This document shows positions 1-10,900 of a DNA stretch of 64,000 nt, in pieces (positions within the stretch are counted from its first letter, which is position 1; each line of letters starts with the position of its first letter). The position numbers and the translations under genes are program-made. The notes below the pieces were generated by a model. It did not search any database. It had not been told where the DNA came from and was given only the letters and a program-made list of their open reading frames with translations. The stretch is from Puffinus mauretanicus (lineage: Eukaryota; Chordata; Aves; Procellariiformes; Procellariidae), in NCBI GenBank assembly GCA_023333565.1, contig JAJKFH010002859.1, positions 612,218 through 676,217 on the forward strand, in the 5' to 3' direction.

Positions 1-2167
1 AGTCTTAAGATTATATCTAGCTGGGGCTTCATTCTCAAGTCTATTTGAAACTTTCAGAGGAAGTTGCATGAAAAAGACTGCAGTACACACAACTTTTCAG
101 CCTCTCACTTGATTTTATGTATTAACAGGAAAGAAAGTGAAAGTTCAAGTGAATTTCTTGTGAATAAAACAGATTAACTTTAAAAAGAGTGAAAATCTCC
201 ATTTTTTCCTGAGTGGGGTTTCTTTGTGTTTTTTTTTCTGACGTTTGCTGTATTTAAGTAGTTTGTATATGCTGTGGACTGTCTTTTAAATACAGGAAGA
301 TTAAACAGATAAAAAAAGAAAGATAAATAAAAGTAAGGATGGAATTAACACTGATGGGGCATGAAGGAGTTTAAGGAGAGATCCAAAGAAAGGCAAGTTT
401 CAAGTGAAAAAAATTCAACACCACAGGATAAAAATAAGTGTAGGACATTTCAGGAGAATAAAGGTGGAGGATCTGGATAGTATTTGAGAGGGGGAAAAGT
501 CAATCTGGAATTCCTTCTTCATAGTTTTTAATGCCAATTTTAATCTTATTATGGGCATGATGTGCCAAGCTCTAGGGAAAATAGGTAAGGTTTTATGATC
601 TCTCCAGAACTGGGTTTTGCACAAACTTTGTCTGTTCCAAGGGAAACACCTGCGTTTTGTCTCCTGTTGTGTTAAATAGGTATTTGTAAATCACTTAGAA
701 AATGAAAATTACCAAGTACTTGTGATATGATTCCCCTTTCTTTCTGCTTGGCTATGTGATCAAGCATGTGATTGCATTGTGTTTATCATCTAAGGACTTG
801 TGTAGTCCCAACACAGACATCTCAGATATATTCAACTGTGCCTATTTCTCTTCATCAGGGAATTGAGGATGATTAATTCAGGTGTAGATGTCTATGGTGC
901 ATTTGTCTAAATTTAAGAGAAATTAATTCTATCCAAGTAATTCTATCCAAACTTACAGAGAAGGACTTACACTGAATATGGAACAGAAGTTCACTGATGC
1001 CTAATTTATTTTGGTTTTGCCTGAAAAATTCTTAAAGTAGCTAGGTTAGTGATTGTGTCTTTGCCCATTTCATTGGTTTCCACTGCCTGTCTTTTTAGTT
1101 TCTAATTAAAGCATGGTACAATATCTGTTTTAAGGGACACAGGTATTTACTTTTCTCATATGAAAATAATTTGTGGTACATTTTCTGTACAGTAAAAGGT
1201 AAAAGTATACATTTGCTAATAAGGAGATATATTGTTTACTTTGAATAAGCTGATAAGTTATTTAAAATATGAAAAACATATCCATGTGGGATCTGTTAGA
1301 TTGCCTCTATAATTTCCATTTACATTTATGCATATTAAAGAAGTCATCAGTATATCCTTGTAAGAGAAATATTATCATGGAACTGAAATAATGCATGATT
1401 AGATGACTACACTATTTCTGAATTGTGACAAAGCCAAGAGTTAAGGTCACTTCTTATTTTCTTCAGGTCATTTATTGTAAGTACATACATTGTTCAGTTT
1501 TACCTGTATGTGGTTGGGACAGAAATGCTGTGAAACAATCTTTCAGGCACTATAATAATTGTTCAGTTTGTTATCAGAGAAAAGACATCTCTACAAATAT
1601 TAGAAGATAAAAATTTGGGTATAGGAGTAACTTGGGTACATTTCAGTCTCAAAGTTGAAGTTGAATTTTAGGAAAAGCTCAATTGCAAGACTTTTTCTTT
1701 TGTCTAGTTAACTGTTCTGACTTGAATGGGTTTTTTTTTTTGTTTGTAGGTTGTGGTTGGTTTTTTTTTGTCCTTGAGCTGGATTTTCTTTTTTTTTATT
1801 TATTTGTAACATTATAATAGGACATGCATCATGTCAAATTAAACACACTTGGGAATCTTTGTGGACTACGTGATCTATCTTATTATTATACTGGTTAAAA
1901 GTTCTGCTAATTACAATTATTTTATGCATTTTGAGGCTAGGAATCTACAAAAAGTAGAGGAGAGAAATCAGCACAAAAGATCTCTTGTGTCACTTTATGA
2001 TTTTCCAACAAACAAAAGGTCAAGTTTCCCATGAGGCTCATATCAATTTGCTTTCATCTCCCAGCTGCAAACTCTAATGTGGTGTTGTTGTTGCAAAAAA
2101 AAAGTTAAGATTCCTTAAATACTTTTTGAGGGAGAACAAGCAAGCATAGTGGAGGAAAAACACGTTA

Positions 2168-2170
<3 letters not shown>
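1..2170. other. AT-rich noncoding DNA, no gene seen
   Basis: I see no supported gene, RNA gene or complete transposable element. The stretch is AT-rich and its short open frames (for example 415-624 on the minus strand and 1425-1610 on the plus strand) lack any recognisable domain. T-rich tracts with G interruptions occur at 1731-1741, 1761-1769 and around 1787-1797. They are ordinary low-complexity sequence of the kind common in vertebrate noncoding DNA. Confidence 0.6.

Positions 2171-2199
<29 letters not shown>
2171..2199. repeat. (TA)n dinucleotide microsatellite
   Basis: An uninterrupted alternating TA tract of about 29 bases, read directly from the sequence. It is likely polymorphic in length and prone to slippage. 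Confidence 0.95.
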
Positions 2200-2204
<5 letters not shown>

Positions 2205-2410
2205 CATCTTTTTTCTGTAGAATATTCTCCCCATCACCTTGGAAGGCTTAAGCCCTCTCACTTTAATTTTACTTTTCCATTTGAAGGCTCTTCCTGCCTT
2301 CTGATGACTACCCGCTGACTAATGGGTTGCTAACAGAGGTCATGGACAAGAGTTGTAATGTTTTGAGTATAGCCTCCTCAGTGGGGTTGTGATATTAAAG
2401 TTATAGTCTA

Positions 2411-2508
2411 TCTCCAAGAAGACCATTATCATTATAAAGTAACACACATCATTAAAGAGAAGCTCCATGAAGACCATTATCATTATGTGGTAACACATCA
2501 TTAGACAG
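2411..2508. repeat. 51-bp tandem duplication, two diverged copies
   Basis: Two adjacent copies with a period of about 51 bases start at 2411 and 2462. Both contain the core GAAGACCATTATCATTAT followed by a TAACACA..CATCATTA segment. A few substitutions and small indels separate the copies (AAAG against GTGG after the core). It looks like a local duplication, not a transposon, and it has no coding content. Confidence 0.8.
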
Positions 2509-2934
2509 TGTTTTTAGCTGCACAGCCCATTGAGGCGGGTACAGTCATAACATGACAGCTCTCTAGAGTGACATAAGTCAGTCTGGCCATTTAGTTCAGC
2601 AGGGGTTACTTATGTCTCAGTGATTCCTCTTGGCATCCTTTCTTAGCTACCAGTTGTGAAATAGAAAGAGTTGCTCTAGGATAAGCTCCAGGGCTCTTTA
2701 AAAAAGAAAATTGCCACTGGAGTTGGAGTACTCCTTTCAGCAGAATCCCTGCTTTGGTCTGAACCAAAGGGTTCAGACCCGTCGTCTCTGTGCCAAAATG
2801 ATCATCTGGAAAGGGAAATACCTCAGGTGCCTGCACGTTGCATCTGGATTTCACAAGGGGCATGCACTATGATGGAAACCAGGTAGGCACTGAACATATG
2901 AATCTACAGCTACAAAGCAAATCTGTTACTCAGT
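2509..2934. other. noncoding stretch, nothing recognised
   Basis: Unique-looking noncoding sequence between the tandem duplication and the first LTR. A minus-strand open frame at 2606-2863 has no recognisable domain or supporting context. Confidence 0.5.
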
Positions 2935-3192
2935 TGTCCTGGCTTCGTCTGGAATATAGTTAATTTTCTTCCTAGCAGCTGGTTTAGTGCTGTGTTTTGG
3001 ATATGTTGATATGTTTTGGAATAATGTTGATAACACACTGATGTTTTAGTTGGTGCTAAGTAGTGCTTATGCTAGTCAAGGACTTTTCAGCTTCTCATGC
3101 TCTACTGACTGAGAAGGCTGGAGATGCACAAGAAGCTGGCAGGGGGCACAGCCAGGACAGCTGACCCAAACTGGCCAAACATCGTGCTTAGC

Positions 3193-3199
3193 ATATAAA
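3193..3199 (+). promoter_or_regulatory. TATA-like box of the 2935 LTR
   Basis: ATATAAA sits where the other copies of this LTR have their TATA-like element. The CRE palindrome found just upstream in the other three copies is degraded here (ACATCGTG in place of TGACGTCA), so promoter strength is probably reduced. This is inference from motif comparison only. Confidence 0.45.
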
Positions 3200-3300
3200 C
3201 TAGGGGAAAGCTGGCCGGGGAGCTGCTGCTCGGGGACTGGCTGGGCATCGGTCGGCGGGTGGTGAGTAATTGCATCATGCATAACTTATTTTGTATATTC

Positions 3301-3302
<2 letters not shown>

Positions 3303-3336
<34 letters not shown>
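3303..3336. repeat. (TTA)n trinucleotide microsatellite inside LTR
   Basis: About eleven TTA units lie between the TATA-like box and the poly(A)-type signal of the LTR. The 16380 copy has the same repeat at the same place (complementary strand). The plus-strand open frame across it (3259-3612) encodes a tyrosine run and is not a gene. Confidence 0.95.
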
Positions 3337-3426
3337 CCCTTCTTTTCTGTCCTATTAAACTGTCTTTATCTAAACCCCCTAATACACTTGGCTCTCTTAT
3401 TTATGCCGTCGGGTAATGAAAGTAGC

Positions 3427-6400
3427 TCAGTTATCCAAACTTACAATAGGCTGGGGAGAAAACTAGACCCATACTACCTGTACAAATTGTGTAGTCGTGC
3501 TGAAATAGGAGAGTGTAGAAAGGTCATACTTGTACTTCAGGAATCAAATTTAGATGCTCCAACACACTTACTTTTCTCTTTTTACTGTATAATCCTGTCC
3601 TCCTCTCCTTAGGTATACTTGATCAAAGTTAAGTTTGTTGCCTATCATAGATACAGGAAGCATTTCTCTTATCAATCTGTATTCATAACCATTGTCATTA
3701 TGTTATATTCATAATAAGTTATGTGTTGTATATTATTTTGCACCAATATGCTGATCTTCATTAAAGCAATGTACTTTATACTCTTAAAATATGTTCTTCT
3801 GTTTTGTGTCCTTTCAGAAATTCTAATATGTAAAACATCTTTAACTACTCTTTTACAAGAAAACATTTTTATAAGGGAAGTCATTAATTTTCTGCCTCCT
3901 TTCTGCATGAGGAATTAAAAGACTTTAAGAATGAAATGTGCATATTTTCAGAGAAGAAAATTTAGAAAAGTTCCAAATATCTGTTCCATAATATGTTTTT
4001 GAGAGCCAGTAGAGGGTGCATTTTCCACAGTGTTTTCCACAGCACAGTTTAATTGGAATTCTAATTAAGTATGTGAATAGAACCAGTTTGTAGTAAATAC
4101 ATTATTTTAGAATTAACTTTCAGGAAAGCAGAGCAAAATCTATTCATAAGATGATCAGGCCATCCCTTTTTAATAATTCTTTCTTAATTTTACAATAATA
4201 ATATACCAATTGAGACATTTTCTGTTCTTCTTTTATTCTTTTTGCACCCAATGGCTTAAAATGGCTTCCATTTATAGCATGGCCTGAATACTGGAGCATA
4301 ACATTCGTAACATCATTACTTTAGCAACTTTACAGTATATATGAATATTGAATGGGACAGAATAAAATGCCTTCCTTATTTAACAGGAATTACTTGGTAA
4401 CAATTGGTGTCAGATTAAAACACAAATGTCTCAGTCAGCTTTAAATACAATGTGACATTTTTCCTCCCCTTTAGATTGTCAAAATTGAGAAACAATTCAT
4501 AATTGGGATGTGAAAGGTACGCTGCAACATATATTAGGGTATGGAAGAGTCTCTGAAAACATACAAAATACATGATCTTTATACCAACCCCAAATACCAC
4601 AGTGAACAGAGAACCTGTGATGGCAAGCCTGGTGAGGGACAAATCTCTTCATATATACACTTACTTGTTCCTGACTATGGTTTTACCTCTTGGGAGCAGT
4701 ATGGTCTATGGACCTACTGTTCATTTTCAAGATATATCAGACCAACAGGTTTCAGCATCAAATTCCAGATTTCCTTTCCATTTTTTCCTGCCTGCTTTTC
4801 ACATTTTGCATAATTATAGGGAATATTTAGTACTCATATTTCTCTATGTCTTCCCAGGTAGTAGCATACTTCAAGAGTTGGTATACGTATTCCTCTTTCA
4901 TAGCAGATTAAAATAAGGTCATATTAGCTGCACAGCATAGTGTGTCACTCCACAGTCCTTGCACAAATCCTGGGGCCTAGAAACGTAAGGATCTTTAAAC
5001 GAGACAGTCCTTAAACAGCTCACTTTTCCTTCCTCAAAGGATACCGAGCAGAATACCTTTTCACCACCCGAATTAGTGTTGCTAGGGAACCCCTGAGAAG
5101 GTCGGTGAAAAGCTGGTGCAAGCAATGAGGCTGTCTTTACAGAAGCCATTCCCACGTCCATACAGTAAATGAGAGGTCCTTGCTGCACTCAGCAAAGATG
5201 AGGCACGTTTACTCTGCATGGGAGATCTTCTCACCTCTGAAGCTATAAATAGGGGTGTAGTACTAGCAACTAATATGCATCTGTTTCACTGTATGTATCA
5301 TGTCTTTCTGTAATGGTTCCATTTTCTAGATGGCATTTACTTAACTCTATTTTGAGTAGCAAACATGCTCCAGAGGTCATTCAGAAAGTAACTTTCAGAC
5401 ACAGTCACTCCTAATATGTTTTCTTCTGAAGATATACTTCTAACATATTTTTGAGCTTGCTATTTCTTCTTATTCACTTGAGAGTTTTTAAGAACATAAT
5501 CTTTCGGTGTTACTATTTTTTTCAACATAGAAATATGAAGTTTAGGACTCCCAATGTCATTTAACACAATTTGTAATATAATTAATTCTTGCTGGTAAAT
5601 CCCAATGGCACTATATTCTCTTACAAGATAGTTCTCTTAATCTCTGATTAAACTGATAATTTCTGATGGATATCTAAAGATTTAGCATTACTGCCAAATT
5701 CTGTGATGTTGATAAGAAGAGCTTTAATTTAAGGAATGAGAGGAGAAATTCAGCAGTGACTGCAAAATCTCTGCATCTACTTTAAGATACAAGAAGAGAA
5801 AATGAGTGTAAGAGAGAGAAAATAAAAAGAAAGTGCTAAATTTACTAGATCAGTCACTGGATAAATAAAACAGATAGTTGAAGAACCCTGCCTATTTCCT
5901 CTAGAATACTGGGTCATAAAAACTTACCAGAAATATGTTCTGATCAAAGCCCGAAAAACAAAAGGCCAAAACATGAACTTAGGATGCAGGGTTTCAGATG
6001 GGATCAGAAGGGTAAGGTCAACCTTGTGTTGAAGGACAGTTATGTCCATACTCTGAGTGAACTAGTGAATGGGATGTGCTGGGTATAGGAGGTTGTCTTG
6101 CTAATTTATCTGTGCCCTTCTGGGTCCGGTACTTTTTTAGTTGATTTCAGGTCCTTGGGAAGTAGGCAGTAAGGGAAGGGGGGCAAAGTAAAAGACAAAA
6201 ATCCTTAAGTAATGGGGCTTCATTAATTCTGCTTCTCAGGGGGCAACTTTTTTTTTTAGTAAAAAACAACAAAGGGTTATTGTCTAGCTGAGTTGTGTTT
6301 ATAAGTGACCCAAGAAAAGATTTCAGCTCTGAAGCCCAGAAAAAGTCAGATTTGCCCCAGTCACGCTGTGTGGTAGGGATATCTTTAGCAAAACAAAGAT

Positions 6401-7129
6401 ATGGTATATGAAGTGCTGTTAAGGAAGACAGAAATAAAAAAATGTGTTGGAGTAAAAATTTAAATTATTACTGATTGTGGAGTAGTGGGAAGGATGAATA
6501 AAACAGAATCTTTTTAACATCAAGATTGCTTTGGGGAAGCATAGTGGGAGGAAAGTTTTTGGTGTTTCTTGCAGGACAGATCTGAATACAACCACGAATC
6601 ATCTGTAGTGTTATTAGTAAGATAAATATTGGGAACCATTTCATTCCAATATGTCAGTGAAATATCTTGACTTTCCTGAAATACATTGTATACTGATACT
6701 ATTAAAAGTAATGGTAACCCAGTTATGCTTGCAAGTGGCAGCCAACAGATTTCTTCACTAAATTGTCAATCAGTTCTATAGGTTTTATTTTTTAAATATT
6801 TTATTTTCTATGACTGTTGCCACAGTAGCATCTAATTGAGCAGTCGTTAATTCATTCAGCCAAAATTAAATGGAAGGATAAATATTTTCAGAGAGACAAA
6901 ATTTGAAAAATGAAGGAAATTAACTTCTGCGAGCAGATGAACCGTGAAGAATCAAGACCTCAATAGGAGAGGCATGAAAGTAAACAGGCCTGCTGGTTGC
7001 ATCTCAATATAGTTACGGTTCTGGAACAAATATAGATTAAAAAATAGAAAATACAAAACATTAAGGGGAAAAGATGGTAAAAGTTATGTGGATGTATTGT
7101 ATGTAATGATTTTATAAATGCAGTTCTAT
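3427..7129. other. AT-rich noncoding DNA, no gene seen
   Basis: I see no supported gene. Open frames such as 4572-4916 (plus) and 4919-5188 (minus) have no recognisable domain and no convincing gene structure. A TATA-like CTATAAATAG lies at 5243-5252 but has no coding exon or CpG island next to it. The rest is AT-rich and without obvious repeat structure. Confidence 0.55.
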
Positions 7130-7950
7130 TGCATGCTTGCATCCTTTATTTGGATTCACTAAAGTATTTGATATAACGTAATTAGTGAAGCATGAGAAGA
7201 CAGGGATTTAGTAGAACGATCGTAAAGCAGTTAGAAACTGAATGATAAGCAAATATTAATGGGTAAATTAGGAGAATCATACATTCATTAGTGGGGTTCT
7301 TCAGGAATTAGGATCAGTATTATTTAATATTTTAATATTTTCAGTATTAAAAATAGGAATGTACTGGCAAAATTTGGTGTTGACAAAGTTATTACATGGA
7401 AAGACCTGCATGATCTGTGACCGTAGGATGTGGCTAAGTATCATATTAGTAGAGAGGTATTTCTGCCATTGTACAGGGCACTGGTGGGCTCTCACTGGAA
7501 CACAATGTACAGTCCTCTTCACCCAGTTTCAAAAAAAAGGAAACTCAGATTAGGAGAGATGCAGAGTAAAGCTACTAGAGTGACTAGGGATAGTGAATAT
7601 TATAAGAGAGGAAAATGAAGGATATTGTCTTATAAAAAACGGAAAAAAAATGAGGCTTTAACATTGCTGTCTATAACTGCCACAACAGGAAAAACAAAAT
7701 GGGAAAAGAGCTAAGGGAAAATACCACTAGAGAAGTAGTTATGTATAAGATGACTGCAGATAAACATATGCTGAAAAAGAAGAAGTGTTTAACTGGCAGA
7801 GTCATGAGATGCTGGAAGATAGAATCTCCCACTGGGAGTCACAGGGGCAAAAAGTTAATTAGTTTTAAGATGGAGATTAATCCTATTTTTGAACAGATTC
7901 TATTATATGGCCACCTGAAATAACATGGGATTGGACCTTGTTCTGCAAGT
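7130..7950 (+). mobile_element. decayed CR1-like non-LTR retrotransposon (RT C-terminal part and 3' region)
   Basis: This is a heavily mutated LINE fragment in plus orientation. Translating around 7152-7180 gives a broken trace of the D-x-x-K-A-F-D-x-V motif of the reverse transcriptase (RT). At 7290-7340 one frame reads SGVLQELGSVLFNILIF, which resembles the SGVPQGS-VLGP-LF-I-IN motif of CR1/L2-type RTs. At 7470-7600 one frame reads LYRALVGSHWNTMYSPLHP and then SKATRVTR, resembling the LY-LVRPHLEYC-Q-W and RATR segments at the RT C-terminus. Weaker similarity to the 3' region of amniote CR1 elements continues to a GGATTGGACCTTGT near 7928-7941. Stops and frameshifts throughout make it inactive. 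Boundaries are approximate; the exact subfamily is not determined, but the decay suggests an old copy. Confidence 0.75.
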
Positions 7951-10900
7951 TTCCTTTACAAGCCAGGTTCCAGTGGTTCTGTCATGAGCCTTGCAGAACC
8001 TGGTATTTTCCTGAAATCTCTAAGGGCTTGTAGTCATGTGAAAATCTATTCTTTCAGTAACTACCTATTTCTAATTATTACAGTGAACTTGAAAATGTGA
8101 ACTTCAAGGGTGCAATACCTATGGAGAAAATAAGGCCACATTTACATATATTTTAATACTTGCAAGATTTATGGCACTAATATCTAGGAGTTGGAGACAG
8201 TGAATTGCAGAATCTGAATGCTAATCCTTTATTGACTATCAAATACTGTCTATGACATCTTCTTATTTCAATTCCTATATATACTTCAGGCTGGGTATTT
8301 CAGAGCTTGACCTTCATTAGCCCTCTTTTATTTTTTATGTGGACTCAGCTTATCCTTAATCTTAAATCCCTGTCAAAAAGGAAATGTATCCCTCTGCAAA
8401 CTATTTACACCTTGATCTTGTTCCTGCAAAAACTTACATGGGTCGTGTCTAGTGTATGCCAGTTAAAAAACTGTCTATGAATAATCAACTATTTCCATAG
8501 GATTGCTGACAGGAACATTAGCACTTACGCATGTGTACGCAGAATTATGACCCTGATTTGGGAGCTCATGTGAGCTCCAGGTGATGTGCAGGCTTGGGGA
8601 AGAACGTTTCACAAAGGATGGAACCATTCCAAGGAGATGCCTGTGAATCAGATCAATGATCCTCTTTCTCCCAGCTGAAAACTGTAGTTGTATATGCAGT
8701 GAAATACTTTTCTACAGTCCGTAAGATATATTCTTGGCTTGCTAAATGGGAAATGCTGTGCTCCGGTGCATTTCAAGCCTCATAAGTGATGTGCAATGGT
8801 ACCATATGGAAATGCTTTTTAAAAATCCAATCAAAATAATTGATTTTTCATAGACAGGGCTCAGTTTGTCATCGAGTTGCATTCCTCACAAACCCCTCAG
8901 AAATGTAGCCTGCCAATAAAATACTCAGAATGATTACAAAACCACTATCAGTTTTGGTTGTGATGTTTGTTTTTGCAGCCTTATGTTGAAATGTTTTATC
9001 TTCTTCCAAGACTGAAGTGCCAAGGAAGAATATTATTTTATTCTGTAGCTGCCCACTAAACCCCCAAAAACGTGTGGGTAAAATTCCAGGCTTTAGTGAA
9101 TACCCTTTTCTAACTATGACTCATCTACAAACAATAAAAAAAAGATTAAAACATCTTTCTAGGCAGATGTATTATAACAGAAAATATATTATAACAGAAC
9201 ATGTATTGTTATACAAATCCAACCTTGTTGTAAAATTTGATAATAGCATTTATATTTTTAAAGATAAACAGATTTAAGATAAAGTAGTAATTGTACTTTC
9301 AGTGGCTTTAGCAGGATGTCTTTGATTTGGATTTTGTTGTGGGTTTTTTAAAACTGTTTCAGCTTTAAAAGACAGAAATGCAGATGAGTAACAGAAGTTT
9401 TGTATATACTAAGGAATGGATACATACAGATGAAAATCAGTGTAGCTCCACTGAAACCAAGAGGGCTTTTCAAGCTCCAAAAATCAGACAGAACCAAAAT
9501 TTGGCCTATTATTTTTTATGGCTTTTTAAAATGGGTTCAGTTTTCCCTCTCTCTTTTTTTCAATAGCCCCCATCAATTCACAGATGTTTGGCAGACATAC
9601 TAGATAATAAAAGTGTATTTTTTATTAAGTAAGTGTGGCCGTAATAATGGTATTCACTGTGATTTTACCACTGAATGCTGAAGTCTTACAGCCTGAACCA
9701 GCTTGCACATCGCTTTGCTTAGAGCCTTCCTGATTTTGGTGGTTCTCAAAACAGACACACGAGATTCTGTTGTGTGGGCCCAGTTGCAAGATTAATGCCA
9801 AATATTAAAGCACTTTATTAAAACACTTAACTACTGTTTTCTGAATCATGAGCATCCACACTTGGTGTATTTAATACGAAAATCTGAAAATACACATATT
9901 TATAGAAGGTACTAGAAGTGTGTTCAAGGTGTCTGTATGCTTTGTGGTGTGATGGACGGGCACCAATTCAACATGATAAGTATTTATATTACATGTGGAT
10001 TTTTATAAATTTAAATCAGAAAAATGAGAGTTCAGTCCCATTACAGTACATTGTTTTTAGATTTAGCATTTACTTGCCTGCTTTTTGGTAAAGAAGTAGT
10101 ATTTTAGGAGTTTTTTATAATTGCTAAGTTTGAATACTTGTTCTTTGTTCTCTTAAAAAAAAAACTAAGGGAAGAATACTATGGAATTATTTAAGGCAAT
10201 GAAATGGATTTAATGTTAGCTGCAAAATAGACTGAAATATACCTTGATGTATATTAACTCAAGCCAGCGATAATTTTCTATCTGTTTTAAAATCAGCTGA
10301 AGTTAAGTAGATTAGTGGCTCAGGTTTAACTCTCGATGCGGTGGGACCAGTGAAGTCACAGGCATGAGAATATGTCTGTAAACAGCAAAATCTCTGAGTA
10401 GGGACAGAAAAAAAAATGTAAGGGATCGAGGTTTCAATTATTTTTCATCTTAAATGTTGGATCTGATTTTTTTTATCAGAAATTTGTTTGGCATAGAGCA
10501 GAGGATACCATTAGATTTCTAAAAAACGATTAAAAACCTGTGATGCCAGAGCCAAATTCTGAGTTCAGTGACATGGTTACTCCCCGAGAGTTTAGGTGTG
10601 TCCCATGTTGAGCTGTGGCGCATGTGGTTACCCCGCATCCTCTCTTTCACTTGTTTAAGAGAGGGTGGCACTCAGCACACAGTTTAGCTTTTATTTCTTT
10701 CTGCCACGACTGTTTTGGTTTTGTTCTGAAATGCTGTGAAAGCTGAAGAACAAAAGCAGAATTTGAGTCTAGGGAGAGTGCTAGGGTTTGTAAGATTTTA
10801 ATCATCCGTCTCACTAGCATGTGTTCCAGTGAAAGAACATACAAATGGAGCTTGCTGAATAATGTCTAGGATCGGCTGCACTTTTCCAGCAGGAATTGAC

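Larger units (their letters stand above)
2935..3426 (+). mobile_element. solo LTR, family 1, subfamily A (3' end diverged or truncated)
   Basis: Long terminal repeat of an avian endogenous retrovirus, in sense orientation. It begins TGTCCTGG, and its first part is the reverse complement of the right ends of the elements at 16380, 19145 and 61719 (shared blocks: AGTGCTGTGTTTTGGAT and GTTGATAACACACTGATGTT). It carries a TATA-like ATATAAA at 3193-3199, a (TTA)n tract at 3303-3336 and an ATTAAA poly(A)-type signal at 3354-3359. Homology to the other copies fades after about 3374, so the usual ...ACCACGACA end is missing. TCAGT occurs just upstream (2930-2934) and again at 3427-3431, which could be a 5-bp target-site duplication; on that basis I set the end at 3426. 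No viral gene is present. The LTR identity is firm; the 3' boundary is not. Confidence 0.82.

Noticed and set aside
3259..3612. 117-codon plus-strand frame with a tyrosine run
   Set aside because: The run is the translated (TTA)n microsatellite of the LTR; the rest has no domain.
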